A DNA stretch of 64,000 bases from Vagococcus hydrophili (GCF_011304195.1 NZ_CP049887.1:186001-250000); one strand, 5' to 3'; shown: positions 43,128 through 54,080, numbered from the stretch's first letter. Notes: a model not told the origin generated them from the sequence alone. Numbers and translations: made by a program.

Positions 43128-43451
43128 CTACCCTTCACACTGATTTAAATAAAATTCTTTGACAGATTCATATTTCTTTTCATTACTAGCATATGCTGTG
43201 AGTACATTTAGATATTTGTATAGGTTATTTTCTTTGGTATCATAGTTGGTTTTTGAAGAGTGTAATAGATCTGGTGAACTGTAAAGCAACTGTAAAACTT
43301 GTTCTTGCTCTTCAACTCTATGTTTATTATTTCCAGTTCTAACAAAGTTTAACTGTAACTTTTGTAATTCTAACTTTCTTTCAGCCAACTTTATATTAGT
43401 GTTCATTTCTGATTTCACATCCTCAACTCCTTCTACAATCTTGTATTTCAT
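43128..43451 (-). CDS. Coiled-coil protein, partner of the nucleotidyltransferase gene
   Basis: 107 residues, charged and helical; KLAERKLELQKLQL (about 21-34) is a heptad-like coiled coil. I recognise no family. A decayed copy lies at 28998-29231, so the gene is a recurring part of this locus. The longest frame begins at ATG 43451, but a strong promoter (TTGAAA-17 bp-TATAAT, 43454-43482) ends three bases before it, so transcription would begin within or after that ATG. A GTG at 43418 with GGAG 8 bases before it could be the actual start. Likely an antitoxin or partner; unproven. Confidence 0.65.
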   Translation of the reverse strand: MKYKIVEGVEDVKSEMNTNIKLAERKLELQKLQLNFVRTGNNKHRVEEQEQVLQLLYSSPDLLHSSKTNYDTKENNLYKYLNVLTAYASNEKKYESVKEFYLNQCEG

Positions 43452-43453
43452 TA

Positions 43454-43482
43454 ATTATAACAACTACGAAGTCTAATTTCAA
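43454..43482 (-). promoter_or_regulatory. Sigma-A promoter of the coiled-coil/nucleotidyltransferase operon
   Basis: Minus strand -35 TTGAAA (43477-43482), 17-bp spacer, -10 TATAAT (43454-43459). It is so close to ATG 43451 that it favours a later start. Confidence 0.7.
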
Positions 43483-43515
43483 TAAATCACTATAAGTTGT
43501 ATTTACTGGCAAAAA

Positions 43516-43541
43516 AAAGACCCTTCAAAAGAAGAGTCTTT
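43516..43541 (-). terminator. Terminator of the glycolytic operon after eno
   Basis: 11-bp stem with one wobble (43516-43526 with 43531-43541) and T run on the minus strand. Confidence 0.85.
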
Positions 43542-43592
43542 ACGTCCGAACAGTTTTAATTCCTATTAGAATAAGCTTTATTTAAACTAAAA

Positions 43593-44927
<1,335 letters not shown>

Positions 44928-44994
44928 CTAAGGGACACATAATCCCATACTATCATTCTAACTAGTTTTAACCATTTCTGCAATGGTAAAACAA

Positions 44995-46521
44995 TTATTT
45001 AATTAATGACTCTCCTGTCATTTCAGCTGGTTTTTCTACTCCTAATAAATCTAACATAGTAGGAGCGATATCAGCTAGGCGTCCACCGTCTCTTAACTCA
45101 GCGCCAGCAACAGTTACAATAACTGGAACTGGAACAGTTGTATGAGCAGTATGTGGGTTACCTTCAGGTGTTGTCATTGTTTCAGAGTTACCGTGATCGG
45201 CAAATATGATGGCATGACCACCTTTAGCATGAACAGCATCAACAACTCTACCTAAACACTCATCTACTGCTTCGATTGCTTTAATCGCAGCTTCTAAGAT
45301 ACCTGAGTGTCCAACCATATCTGGATTGGCAAAGTTTAAAAGAATCGCGTCATTGTTTCCAGCTTCGATGTCTGCTACTAAAGCGTCTGTCACTTCGTAA
45401 GCACTCATTTCTGGCTGTAAATCATACGTTTCAACTTTTGGAGAATTAATTAAAATTCTGCTTTCACCTGGAAATTCCTCATTACGTCCACCATTCATAA
45501 AGAAAGTAACGTGTGGGTATTTTTCAGTTTCAGCAATACGTAATTGTTTCAGTCCTTTATCAGAAAGAACTTCACCAATTACATTTTTCATTTCAATTGG
45601 TGGGTAAGCCACTTCAGCGACGATACTTGGATTGTATAAAGTCATCGTTACAAACTTAACGTTATCTGGATGAGTTGTACGATCAAAGTTTTCCCACTCA
45701 ACATCAGTGAAAGCATTTGATAATTGGATAGCACGGTCAGGACGGAAATTGAAGAAAATAACAGCGTCATTATCTTTAACAGTTCCAACTGGTTTACCAT
45801 CTTTTTCAATCGCGATTGGTAAAACGAACTCGTCATTTTTACCATCTGCATATGAAGCTTCAATTGCTTCAACTGGATTAGTTGCTGTGTTGCCTTTACC
45901 TTCTGTTAATACAGAATAAGCTTTTTCAACACGTTCCCAGCGTTTGTCACGATCCATTGCATAGAAACGACCAGAGACAGTTGCTACTTCACCGTAACCA
46001 AGTTTTTCCATGAAAGAAACAAGTTCCTCCATGTACCCTTTACCAGAAGTTGGTGCAACGTCACGACCATCTAAGAATGCGTGAACGTAAGTATTTTTAA
46101 CGCCTTTAGCTTTAGCCATTTCTAGTAAAGCGTAAAGGTGGTTTTGATGACTGTGAACCCCACCATCAGATAATAAACCAAATAAGTGTAAGTCTGAGTT
46201 GTTTTCTAAAGCATGATTAATAGCATTGTTTAAAGCATCATTTGTTTGGAATTCTCCATCTTGAATGGCTTTATCAATACGAGTTAAACTTTGATAAACA
46301 ATACGGCCAGCACCAATATTAGTGTGTCCAACTTCAGAGTTACCCATTTGACCTTCTGGAAGACCTACGTCTAAACCAGAAGCTTTTAATTGGTTATGTG
46401 GAAATTCATTCCAATAACGATCAAAATTAGGTGTATTTGCTTGAAGTACAGCGTTCCCTGTTACTTCATCACGTTTTCCATATCCATCAAGGATAATCAT
46501 AGCGATAGGCGTTTTACTCAT
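44995..46521 (-). CDS. gpmI: 2,3-bisphosphoglycerate-independent phosphoglycerate mutase
   Basis: Mn-dependent mutase of 508 residues in the alkaline-phosphatase superfamily; [10 protein letters not shown] metal site, [14 protein letters not shown] with the Ser nucleophile (about 62), and ADHGNSE near the C-terminus. The gene ends 1 base before tpiA begins, and eno follows after a 106-base gap without a terminator. Confidence 0.97.
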   Translation of the reverse strand: MSKTPIAMIILDGYGKRDEVTGNAVLQANTPNFDRYWNEFPHNQLKASGLDVGLPEGQMGNSEVGHTNIGAGRIVYQSLTRIDKAIQDGEFQTNDALNNAINHALENNSDLHLFGLLSDGGVHSHQNHLYALLEMAKAKGVKNTYVHAFLDGRDVAPTSGKGYMEELVSFMEKLGYGEVATVSGRFYAMDRDKRWERVEKAYSVLTEGKGNTATNPVEAIEASYADGKNDEFVLPIAIEKDGKPVGTVKDNDAVIFFNFRPDRAIQLSNAFTDVEWENFDRTTHPDNVKFVTMTLYNPSIVAEVAYPPIEMKNVIGEVLSDKGLKQLRIAETEKYPHVTFFMNGGRNEEFPGESRILINSPKVETYDLQPEMSAYEVTDALVADIEAGNNDAILLNFANPDMVGHSGILEAAIKAIEAVDECLGRVVDAVHAKGGHAIIFADHGNSETMTTPEGNPHTAHTTVPVPVIVTVAGAELRDGGRLADIAPTMLDLLGVEKPAEMTGESLIK

Positions 46522-46522
46522 A

Positions 46523-47278
46523 CTATTTTACAGCCTCCAATAATGCTAAGAAAGAGTCAGCTTCAAGAGAAGCGCCACCTACTAAAGCACCATCAACGTT
46601 TTCTTTTGCCATATATTCAGCGATGTTTTCAGGTTTAACTGAACCACCGTATTGAATACGAACTTTGCTAGCTACAGTATCGTTGTAAAGTTTTGCAACA
46701 GTCCCACGAACTACGCCACAGATTTCATCAGCGATGTTAGCATCAGCAGATTTACCAGTTCCGATTGCCCAGATTGGTTCATAAGCGATAACTAAGTTAG
46801 ATACTTGATCTTCAGTTAAATCAGCTAAACCGCCTTTGATTTGTCCTTCGATCCATGATGCTGTTTGACCAGCTTCGTAAGTTTCTAAAGATTCACCACA
46901 ACATAAGATTGGTGTCATGTTGTTAGCAATGATAGCTTTAGCTTTTTTGTTCACATCAGCATCAGTTTCGCCAAAATATTCACGACGTTCTGAATGTCCG
47001 ATGATCACATAGTCAACACCTAAGTCAGCTAATGCTGCTGGAGAAGTTTCACCAGTGAAAGCACCACTGTTTTCGAAGTAACAGTTTTGAGCTGAAATTT
47101 TTAAGTCAGTTCCTTTAGAAGCACTAACTAAGTCTGTTAAGAATAAAGCTGGTGAGCCGATAACAGCATCCACTTTATCATTTGATGGGACATTATTTTT
47201 TACTGCTTCAGCAAAAGCGTTCGCTTCAGAAACAGTTTTATTCATTTTCCAGTTACCTGCAATAATTGGTTTACGCAT
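46523..47278 (-). CDS. tpiA: Triosephosphate isomerase
   Basis: 251-residue TIM barrel. Catalytic residues visible: GNWKMNK (Lys), [11 protein letters not shown] (His95-type), [11 protein letters not shown] (Glu167-type). Interconverts dihydroxyacetone phosphate and glyceraldehyde-3-phosphate. Spaced normally between pgk and gpmI in the operon. Confidence 0.98.
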   Translation of the reverse strand: MRKPIIAGNWKMNKTVSEANAFAEAVKNNVPSNDKVDAVIGSPALFLTDLVSASKGTDLKISAQNCYFENSGAFTGETSPAALADLGVDYVIIGHSERREYFGETDADVNKKAKAIIANNMTPILCCGESLETYEAGQTASWIEGQIKGGLADLTEDQVSNLVIAYEPIWAIGTGKSADANIADEICGVVRGTVAKLYNDTVASKVRIQYGGSVKPENIAEYMAKENVDGALVGGASLEADSFLALLEAVK

Positions 47279-47303
47279 ATTTTGGTCTCCTTATTGGTTG
47301 GTT

Positions 47304-48497
47304 TTATTTATCAGAAATTGATTCCACACCTGGTAATTTTTTACCTTCTAAGTATTCTAGAGAAGCGCCACCACCAGTTGAAATGTGAGTGAATTTGTCA
47401 GCATAGCCTAATTGGATTGCTGCTGCAGCAGAATCTCCACCACCGATGATTGTTGTTGCATCACTTAAATCAGCGATTGCTTCACAAACACCTACAGTTC
47501 CTTTAGCAAATGTTGATAATTCGAATACACCCATTGGTCCGTTCCATACAACTGTTTTAGCACCTTGTAATTCTTTAGTGAATAATTCAATTGATTTAGG
47601 TCCAATATCTAATCCTTCAAGATCGTCAGGGATATCTTCGTTTCCAGCAACAATTGTTGTTACAGCGTCATTAGAGAATTCGCCAGCACAAACAGTGTCG
47701 ATTGGTAAGATGATTTTGTCGCCAGCTTTTTCTAATAAGCTTTTAGCTAAATCAACTTTGTCTAATTCAACAAGTGATTGACCAATTTTACGACCTTTAG
47801 CAACGCCGAAAGTATAAGTCATTCCACCACCGATAAGAATTTTATCAGCTTTGTCGATTAGGTTTTCGATAACACCAATCTTATCTGAAACTTTCGCTCC
47901 ACCTAAGATAGCTACGAATGGACGTTTAGGCTCGTCAACAGCACCACCGATAAATTTAATTTCTTTTTCCATTAAATAACCAGCAGCTGAAGGTAAGTTA
48001 GAAGCAATCCCAACGTTTGAAGCGTGAGCACGGTGAGCAGTACCAAAGGCATCATTCACGAATACATCACCTAAAGAAGCCCAATATTTACCTAATTCAG
48101 GATCATTTTTGCTTTCTTTTTTACCGTCGATGTCTTCAAAACGAGTGTTTTCAACAACCAAAACATCACCATTGTTCATGTTAGCAATCGCTTGTTCTAA
48201 TTCTTCACCTCTTGTTTGAGGAACAAAAGTTACTTCTTTTTCTAATAATTCAGATAAACGAGTAGCAACTGGTGCTAATGATTTACCTTCTTTATCTTCT
48301 TCAGTTTTAACACGGCCTAAATGTGAGAAAAGGATTGCTTTTCCGCCATTTTCAACAATGTATTTAACTGTTGGTAAAGCAGCAACGATACGGTTATCGT
48401 TAGTGATTACACCATCTTTTAATGGAACGTTAAAGTCAACACGGACTAAAACTTTTTTATCTTTTAATTCTAAATCTTCTACTGTTTTCTTCGCCAT
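47304..48497 (-). CDS. pgk: Phosphoglycerate kinase
   Basis: 397-residue two-domain kinase. [11 protein letters not shown] (N-terminal substrate site), [11 protein letters not shown] and the C-terminal GGGDSAAA glycine motif are visible. Makes ATP from 1,3-bisphosphoglycerate. A 95-base gap to gap holds a GC-rich hairpin (48534-48586) that could act as a partial terminator. Confidence 0.98.
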   Translation of the reverse strand: MAKKTVEDLELKDKKVLVRVDFNVPLKDGVITNDNRIVAALPTVKYIVENGGKAILFSHLGRVKTEEDKEGKSLAPVATRLSELLEKEVTFVPQTRGEELEQAIANMNNGDVLVVENTRFEDIDGKKESKNDPELGKYWASLGDVFVNDAFGTAHRAHASNVGIASNLPSAAGYLMEKEIKFIGGAVDEPKRPFVAILGGAKVSDKIGVIENLIDKADKILIGGGMTYTFGVAKGRKIGQSLVELDKVDLAKSLLEKAGDKIILPIDTVCAGEFSNDAVTTIVAGNEDIPDDLEGLDIGPKSIELFTKELQGAKTVVWNGPMGVFELSTFAKGTVGVCEAIADLSDATTIIGGGDSAAAAIQLGYADKFTHISTGGGASLEYLEGKKLPGVESISDK

Positions 48498-48533
48498 AAT
48501 GAGTAATTCCTCCCTGGAATGGTTAATAAAAAA

Positions 48534-48586
48534 AGCGAGGAAGCGCGTCGGCTCCCCCGCTTCTAATGAAACACTTGAAACTCGCT
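48534..48586 (-). terminator. Gap-pgk intergenic hairpin, partial terminator or processing site
   Basis: AGCGAG/CTCGCT closing stem (48534-48539 with 48581-48586) with a GC-rich inner part and T7 after it on the minus strand. In other Gram-positives gap is expressed above the rest of the operon through processing and attenuation; this could give the same result. Confidence 0.5.
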
Positions 48587-48592
48587 TAAAAA

Positions 48593-49597
48593 TTAAGCTA
48601 AGTTTGCAAAGTATTCTAAAGTACGAACTAATTGTGCAGTGTATGACATTTCGTTATCATACCAAGCAACAGTTTTAACTAATTGTTGGTCTCCAACTGT
48701 CATTACTTTAGTTTGAGTTGCATCAAATAATGATCCAAAAGTCATACCAACGATATCTGAAGATACGATTTGGTCAGTTGTGTAACCGTAAGATTCGTTA
48801 GCAACTTTTTCCATTGCAGCGTTAACTTCTTCAACAGTAACTTTTTTGTCTAAAACAGTTACTAATTCAGTTAAAGAACCAGTTGCAACAGGAACACGTT
48901 GAGCAGCTCCGTCTAATTTACCGTTTAATTCTGGAATTACTAAGCCGATAGCTTTAGCAGCACCAGTAGTGTTAGGAATAATGTTTTCTGCAGCAGCACG
49001 TGCACGACGGAAGTCTCCACCAGGATGAGGACCGTCTAATGTCATTTGGTCACCAGTGTATGCATGGATAGTTGTCATTAAACCTTCAACGATTCCAAAG
49101 TTAGTGTGTAATGCATCAGCCATAGGTGCAAGACAGTTAGTAGTACATGAAGCACCAGAGATAACTGTTTCTTTACCTGTTAAGATATCGTGGTTAGTGT
49201 TATAAACAACTGTTGGTACGTCATTTCCACCAGGAGCAGAGATAACAACACGTTTAGCTCCACCTTTTAAGTGTAATTCAGCTTTTTCTTTAGAAGTAAA
49301 GAAGCCAGTACATTCTAAAACGATGTCTACGCCTAATTCTCCCCATGGTAATTCTTCAGGGTTACGGTTAGCTAAAACTTTAACTTCTTTTCCGTTAACT
49401 TTAAAGAAACCATCATGAACTTCAACGTCACCATTGAAACGTCCTTGTGTAGTGTCATATTTTAATAAATGAGCTAACATTTTTGCGTCTGTTAAATCAT
49501 TGATTGCTACTACTTCTAATCCTGCTACTTCTTGGATGCGACGGAATGCTAAACGACCAATACGTCCAAAACCATTAATACCTACTTTTACTGTCAT
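48593..49597 (-). CDS. gap: Glyceraldehyde-3-phosphate dehydrogenase, glycolytic
   Basis: 334 residues. NAD fold [15 protein letters not shown], catalytic [11 protein letters not shown]-type motif (written here [11 protein letters not shown], Cys about 152) and WYDNE near the C-terminus. Produces 1,3-bisphosphoglycerate and NADH. First enzyme gene after cggR. Confidence 0.98.
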   Translation of the reverse strand: MTVKVGINGFGRIGRLAFRRIQEVAGLEVVAINDLTDAKMLAHLLKYDTTQGRFNGDVEVHDGFFKVNGKEVKVLANRNPEELPWGELGVDIVLECTGFFTSKEKAELHLKGGAKRVVISAPGGNDVPTVVYNTNHDILTGKETVISGASCTTNCLAPMADALHTNFGIVEGLMTTIHAYTGDQMTLDGPHPGGDFRRARAAAENIIPNTTGAAKAIGLVIPELNGKLDGAAQRVPVATGSLTELVTVLDKKVTVEEVNAAMEKVANESYGYTTDQIVSSDIVGMTFGSLFDATQTKVMTVGDQQLVKTVAWYDNEMSYTAQLVRTLEYFANLA

Positions 49598-49638
49598 GCG
49601 GGATTTCCTCCTTTAGAAAATCAAAAAATTATTTTATT

Positions 49639-50676
49639 TTAAAGAGTTACCTCTTTTAAAATCTGATTAGCCACACCTTCATCGGTTATCAACCAAGTTT
49701 GTTTCGGTGCGTTTTTAATGTATGCCTCAACTGCCTTGGCTTTTGATCTACCACCAGCCACAGCTAGTACATACGGAATATGTTTCAGGTCTTTTAGTTG
49801 CAGACCAATGCGTGGAATCTTATAAACGACTTCCCCGTCTTCATCAAAGAAATAGCCAAAACTCTCAGCAACTGCTCCTTCGTTAGTTAGCATTGCTAAC
49901 TCTTTTGAACCCATGCCTCGTCTTTTTGCCATGTGAAGGGCGCGTCCAATACTATGAATCACACAATTCGAATTGGAAATTAGATTAAGCACGCGTTGTA
50001 CAGTTGGTTCATGAAGTAGTATCTCATAGGTTTCAGGGCTAACTTGCTCTGGCACATATAAAACTCTAAAATCGCCACCTGATTTTTCTGCCATCATGCC
50101 ACTAATTGAATTAGCTTGAATATTAATCGTCTCACCCACACCGCCCCTTGCTGGAACGAATAAGTTATGACGTTTATCTGTTTCTAATTCTTGCATATTT
50201 AGTGCCACAGTTTCCATCGTGGTTCCACCCATTACTGCAATGGTGTTTTCCCCGTCTGGTAATTGAGTTGCTAAAACGTCTGATACAATCGTACCAAAAC
50301 TTTCTAAAACTTTTTCTTCAAGATCACTGTCTCCAGGTACTATGATACAACGAGCAATACCTAATTGTTTAGATAATTCTCTTTCCTTAACACGTGTACC
50401 TGAATACTCAGCCATGAATTTTTCAAGGCCTTCGTAAACCTGCAATCCGTTTTTTGTTAAAGTCATACCACTCTTAGAAGCATCTATTAAGTTAAGTTGC
50501 TTTAGAAGGTCCGTTTCAGTTCGTAGTATACGCTCTGTGACATTTATTTTTTGCGCCAAGGTTCTTCGACCTACCGGCTGCATCCAATAAATATTACGCA
50601 AAATACGAAATCTCTTTTCAACTGTTTGCATCATATCCGGAGCAATTCTCTCGATCATCTCTAAATCATGAAGCAT
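49639..50676 (-). CDS. cggR: Central glycolytic gene regulator CggR
   Basis: SorC/DeoR-type repressor with an N-terminal winged helix (RRTLAQKINVTERILRTETDLLKQLNLI) and a sugar-isomerase-like effector domain that binds fructose-1,6-bisphosphate. The frame reaches 50733, but those codons overlap the operator; ATG 50676 (MLHDLEMIERIAPDM, AAGGAG 8 bases before) matches the B. subtilis start and is preferred. Repressor of its own operon and of gap-pgk-tpiA-gpmI-eno. Confidence 0.95.
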   Translation of the reverse strand: MLHDLEMIERIAPDMMQTVEKRFRILRNIYWMQPVGRRTLAQKINVTERILRTETDLLKQLNLIDASKSGMTLTKNGLQVYEGLEKFMAEYSGTRVKERELSKQLGIARCIIVPGDSDLEEKVLESFGTIVSDVLATQLPDGENTIAVMGGTTMETVALNMQELETDKRHNLFVPARGGVGETINIQANSISGMMAEKSGGDFRVLYVPEQVSPETYEILLHEPTVQRVLNLISNSNCVIHSIGRALHMAKRRGMGSKELAMLTNEGAVAESFGYFFDEDGEVVYKIPRIGLQLKDLKHIPYVLAVAGGRSKAKAVEAYIKNAPKQTWLITDEGVANQILKEVTL

Positions 50677-50696
50677 CGAGTTGACTCCTTCCGTAG

Positions 50697-50732
50697 GTCT
50701 TTTTTTGTCCAACGTAGACTTATTCCGACCCA
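50697..50732 (-). promoter_or_regulatory. CggR operator
   Basis: On the minus strand: TGGGTC-N6-AGTC-N4-TTGGAC-N6-AGAC, the same two direct repeats and spacing as the B. subtilis site (CGGGAC-N6-TGTC-N4-CGGGAC-N6-TGTC). It lies 21 bases above the cggR ATG. Confidence 0.8.
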
Positions 50733-50852
50733 ACTATGGTAAAAAAATAGGTTGAATCCAAATCAAAAAACTTTTGTTTGTTTCAACCTTACGAACATAT
50801 TCTAACAGTTATTAAAATAAATTTCAAGTAAAATGACGAACATTTCTCATTC

Positions 50853-52193
50853 TTAACGATCATAGCGCTTTCTCTTTGTTGAGGACGGGATATCTAATTC
50901 CTCACGATACTTAGCCACAGTTCTTCTTGAAATCTGAATCGTTTCTTCTAATAATAGTTCCACAATTTTTTGATCAGAAAGTGGTTTCTGCTTATTCTCT
51001 TTTGCCACAATTTGTTCAATTTTTTTCTTGATCATGTTAGTAGACAGTTCTTCCTCAGACAACTCTTGAGCTAAACCGACTGTAAAGAAAGAACGTAGCT
51101 CAAACATACCAAAGTCAGTTTCCAAGTACTTACCGTTTATACTACGACTAATAGTAGATTCATGAACCGATAAACTTGCCGCAAGTTCTTTTAACTGCAT
51201 TGGCACTAAGGGACGGTTTGTGTCCAAGAAGAACCCACTCTGTCTTTTGACGATTTCCTCTGCCACTCTTAAAATAGTATTTCCTCTTTGGACAACACCT
51301 TTTTTAATCCAATCAAATTCAGCTTTTCTTTCCTTCAAGTACTGAATCACTTCCGCGTCTTCTGAGCGTTTCATTTTTTCAAAATAAGCTTGTTGGAACA
51401 CAACACTTGGTGTTCCTTGCTTCGTACTCAAAACTTCCAAATTCCCTTCATGCTCTTTAACAATCACGTCTGGAATAATATAACTTTCAGGTCCTGGGTT
51501 AAATCCAGCACCAGGATACGGGCTTAATTTTTTTATGTAATCAAAAATTTCTTGAATTTCAAATAGTTCTATTTTATAAGCTTTTTGAATCAGTTGCCAC
51601 TTGCGATTAGCTAACTCCTCAAAATATTCTTCTACAATAATGTAAGCCATATTAGGAGCTGTTTGATCTTTTTCAATTTGTAACATTAAGCACTCTCTTA
51701 AATCTCTCGCACCAACACCAACTGGTTCTAGCATTTGAAGCAAGGTTAACGCATCAATCATTTGAATGGTCGTTGCTTGAGTTTTTGCCACAGCTTCTTC
51801 AATGGAAATCGTCAAATAACCATTCACATCGATGTACTCAACTAAAAATAGGACTAACTGTCTTAGATAGGTATCACGATAATTTAGATGAACTTGTTGA
51901 ATTAGGTGATCAAATAAAGAAACCGTCGTATCAGGCACTTCATTCAACCATTCTTTATTATCACCATCATAGTTACTTTTAACTCGGTGACTTTTAATCC
52001 CTGAATCGTACTCATCTACTTCTACCTTCACTTCCATTAATGGGTTTTCTAAGGTTTTTGTTTCTAAAAAGGCCAACAAATCTTCTGTATTATATTGAAG
52101 CATTTGAATCGATTGTCTTAATTCTTGTGTCATCGCTAGTTTTGTTGTTTGTTTCTGGCTTTGACTTTGACCGAAGTGCTGTTCAAATCTCAT
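50853..52193 (-). CDS. rpoN: RNA polymerase sigma-54 factor
   Basis: 446 residues. N-terminal Gln-rich activator-interacting region (MRFEQHFGQSQSQKQTTKLAMTQELRQSIQMLQYN), core-binding domain, helix-turn-helix (about 350-380) and the RpoN box ISRRTVAKYREEL near the C-terminus. Works with AAA+ activators, typically for PTS operons in Enterococcaceae; a consensus sigma-54 promoter is present upstream of the acetoin operon in this same window. Start at ATG 52193 with GGAGATTTTT before it. Confidence 0.96.
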   Translation of the reverse strand: MRFEQHFGQSQSQKQTTKLAMTQELRQSIQMLQYNTEDLLAFLETKTLENPLMEVKVEVDEYDSGIKSHRVKSNYDGDNKEWLNEVPDTTVSLFDHLIQQVHLNYRDTYLRQLVLFLVEYIDVNGYLTISIEEAVAKTQATTIQMIDALTLLQMLEPVGVGARDLRECLMLQIEKDQTAPNMAYIIVEEYFEELANRKWQLIQKAYKIELFEIQEIFDYIKKLSPYPGAGFNPGPESYIIPDVIVKEHEGNLEVLSTKQGTPSVVFQQAYFEKMKRSEDAEVIQYLKERKAEFDWIKKGVVQRGNTILRVAEEIVKRQSGFFLDTNRPLVPMQLKELAASLSVHESTISRSINGKYLETDFGMFELRSFFTVGLAQELSEEELSTNMIKKKIEQIVAKENKQKPLSDQKIVELLLEETIQISRRTVAKYREELDIPSSTKRKRYDR

Positions 52194-52262
52194 AAAAATC
52201 TCCTTTCCAATAACCATTTATTCTTGCTATTTTTTTATATTTTGATAAAATTGATACTATCT

Positions 52263-52334
52263 GCGCCCTTAGTGTAGTGGATATCACGTAAGATTCCGGT
52301 TCTTGAGACAGGGGTTCGATTCCCTTAGGGCGCG
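52263..52334 (+). tRNA. tRNA-Arg(CCG)
   Basis: 72-base cloverleaf: acceptor GCGCCCT with AGGGCGC and discriminator G, D arm, anticodon stem TAAGA/TCTTG with loop TTCCGGT (anticodon CCG) and T arm AGGGG/CCCTT around TTCGATT. CCA is not encoded. Confidence 0.92.
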
Positions 52335-52418
52335 TTTTCATGATTGATTGTATCATACAAACAGTAACTTAAAAAGTACGCTGTTAGTGAGTTAAAAATA
52401 AAAAATAAAGGTGATTAT

Positions 52419-52553
52419 GTGACTGACAAACAAAAAGAAATTTTCAAATTCATTGGTAAAACTGTAATGTACACTGGTATTCTTTTAGCGATGATTTATC
52501 TTTATGGCTATTTAAAATCAAGTGGCGGCGGCTTTATTTATAACGAATTTTAA
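52419..52553 (+). CDS. dltX: DltX peptide, orphan
   Basis: 44-residue membrane peptide, start GTG with AAAGGTG five bases before it. It has one helix (about 15-33) and the DltX hallmark C-terminus, GGGFIYNEF. DltX joins DltB/DltD in D-alanine transfer to teichoic acids and is nearly always the first gene of dltXABCD. Here a terminator follows directly and no dltA is in view, so it is separated from its operon. Confidence 0.85.
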   Translation: MTDKQKEIFKFIGKTVMYTGILLAMIYLYGYLKSSGGGFIYNEF

Positions 52554-52561
52554 TCATTTTG

Positions 52562-52583
52562 ACTGCTACTTTTGTGTAGCAGT
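52562..52583 (+). terminator. Terminator after dltX
   Basis: 8-bp stem (52562-52569 with 52576-52583) then T6. Confidence 0.85.
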
Positions 52584-52625
52584 TTTTTAATTCAATCGAA
52601 TGGTTAATCAAAGGAAAACAGATTC

Positions 52626-52643
52626 TTTGACCTTTGTTGACCT
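52626..52643. promoter_or_regulatory. CtsR operator before clpP
   Basis: TTTGACCTTTGTTGACCT; its reverse complement matches the CtsR heptad repeat RGTCAAANANRGTCAAA at 16 of 17 positions. Confidence 0.8.
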
Positions 52644-52727
52644 AACCATTACACTTTTACTAGGTAGTTAATTTAAATTATGTTAAAATACCATTAATCA
52701 GCGTTTTAGTTTAGGAGGAATTTTTTT

Positions 52728-53321
52728 ATGAATTTAATACCAACAGTTATCGAGCAATCTTCTCGTGGAGAGCGCGCTTACGATATTTATTCAAGACTTT
52801 TAAAAGACCGCATTATCATGTTAAGCGGACCAATCGATGATAATGTTTCAAACTCAGTGATTGCGCAACTTTTATTTTTAGATGCTCAAGACCCTGAAAA
52901 AGATATCTTTATCTACATCAACTCACCAGGTGGTAGTGTGTCAGCAGGACTTGCTATTTACGACACAATGAACTTCATTAAAGCAGATGTTCAAACCATC
53001 GTTTTAGGAATGGCAGCTTCTATGGGCTCATTCTTATTAACAGCAGGAACTAAAGGGAAACGATTTGCTTTACCAAATGCTGAAATCATGATTCACCAAC
53101 CCTTAGGCGGCGCACAAGGTCAAGCAACTGAAATCGAAATTGCTGCTCGCCACATTTTAAACACTCGCGAAAGATTAAACACTATCTTAGCTGAGAACAC
53201 AGGTCAACCAATTGAGGTCATCGAAAAAGACACAGACCGTGATAACTTTATGTCAGCTGAAGAAGCTAAAGCTTACGGCTTAATCGATGATGTGATGGTA
53301 AACAGTTCAAAATTAAAATAG
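52728..53321 (+). CDS. clpP: ATP-dependent Clp protease proteolytic subunit
   Basis: 197-residue serine protease with the ClpP triad: Ser in [11 protein letters not shown] (about 98), His in [13 protein letters not shown] (about 123) and Asp in KDTDRDNF (about 172). Forms the double heptamer used with ClpX/ClpC. Expressed behind a CtsR operator, which fits heat-shock control. The DsbA-like gene follows 10 bases later. Confidence 0.98.
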   Translation: MNLIPTVIEQSSRGERAYDIYSRLLKDRIIMLSGPIDDNVSNSVIAQLLFLDAQDPEKDIFIYINSPGGSVSAGLAIYDTMNFIKADVQTIVLGMAASMGSFLLTAGTKGKRFALPNAEIMIHQPLGGAQGQATEIEIAARHILNTRERLNTILAENTGQPIEVIEKDTDRDNFMSAEEAKAYGLIDDVMVNSSKLK

Positions 53322-53331
53322 GAGTGATCTT

Positions 53332-53844
53332 ATGGGAATGACAGATGTTGATGTAACAAAAATTAATACAGAAACAGGCATCAAAATTGGTGATGACAAC
53401 GCACCAAAAAAAATCGTAGAATTCGTTAACTTAAGATGTCCCTACTGTCGTCAGTGGTCTGATGAAAAAGAAGATTTACTACAAGAATTAGTTAATGAAG
53501 GTAAAATCCAAAGAATCATTAAATTATTTAATAAAGAAAAACCTTCACTCGCTAAAGGCAACGTGATGCACGATTTTGTTCCAAATGATGCATCAGCGAT
53601 TAGTGCCATTCGATCAATCTATGAAACGCAAGATACTTGGGGCGATTTAGAAGATCACACTGAGATTGCAAATTTTGCCGAATCAACATTAAGCTTAACT
53701 CGTCAAAATAATGATGAAATCAGCCAAGAAATCGTTAAAGAGGCTGAAGAAGCTAACGTCTTCTTTATCCCAACTGTTATTGTAGACGATCAAGTCTTTG
53801 ATCAAAAAATCAGTAATGAAGAATTACTTGAATTATTAAAATAG
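53332..53844 (+). CDS. DsbA/thioredoxin-fold protein, cytoplasmic
   Basis: 170 residues, no signal peptide. Active-site RCPYCRQW (Cys about 35 and 38) in a DsbA-like (thioredoxin with helical insert) fold, and a cis-Pro loop FFIPTVIVDD. Probably a cytoplasmic disulfide oxidoreductase or isomerase like the Spx/YjbH-side thioredoxin proteins; a YjbH relation is possible but not clear. Co-transcribed with clpP by spacing. Confidence 0.82.
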   Translation: MGMTDVDVTKINTETGIKIGDDNAPKKIVEFVNLRCPYCRQWSDEKEDLLQELVNEGKIQRIIKLFNKEKPSLAKGNVMHDFVPNDASAISAIRSIYETQDTWGDLEDHTEIANFAESTLSLTRQNNDEISQEIVKEAEEANVFFIPTVIVDDQVFDQKISNEELLELLK

Positions 53845-53848
53845 CATG

Positions 53849-53960
53849 ATGAAAAAGGTGTTTAGCTCCAAGCAACTGGAGTGAATACTAAACAATTCAC
53901 GCTTTTCGAATTGATTAGTATTTGCGAAGTTGCCGTAGGAGCTGCCTTTTGAATCTGAAC
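53849..53960 (+). repeat. Structured hairpin repeat, full-length copy 2
   Basis: Nested arms: AAAAGG 53853-53858 with CCTTTT 53945-53950; AGCTCC 53864-53869 with GGAGCT 53938-53943; AGCAACT with AGTTGC inside; a central stem AATACTAA...TTAGTATT. Same family as 2137-2250; the first about 40 bases repeat at 53963. Confidence 0.7.
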
Positions 53961-53962
53961 TA

Positions 53963-54024
53963 AAATAGCATGATGAAAAAGGTGTTTAGCTCCAAGCAAC
54001 TGAAGGAACTTCCTTTTGAATCTA
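53963..54024 (+). repeat. Hairpin repeat, internally deleted copy
   Basis: From the shared left end through AAGCAACTG it is identical to copy 2, then jumps to the right end (TCCTTTTGAATCT), losing the central stem. With copy 2 it fills most of the 53845-54181 gene-free stretch. Confidence 0.75.
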
Positions 54025-54041
54025 GTCTAAAACAACATACT

Positions 54042-54080
54042 AAAAGCTAGAAAATCATATCATCTGATTTTCTAGCTTTT
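54042..54080 (+). terminator. Terminator of the clpP group
   Basis: Perfect 16-bp stem (54042-54057 with 54065-54080) then T6. Confidence 0.85.

Noticed and set aside
28881-43592. Prophage or integrative conjugative element
   Set aside because: No integrase, structural, replication or conjugation genes; only defence-type cargo and a group II intron are found.
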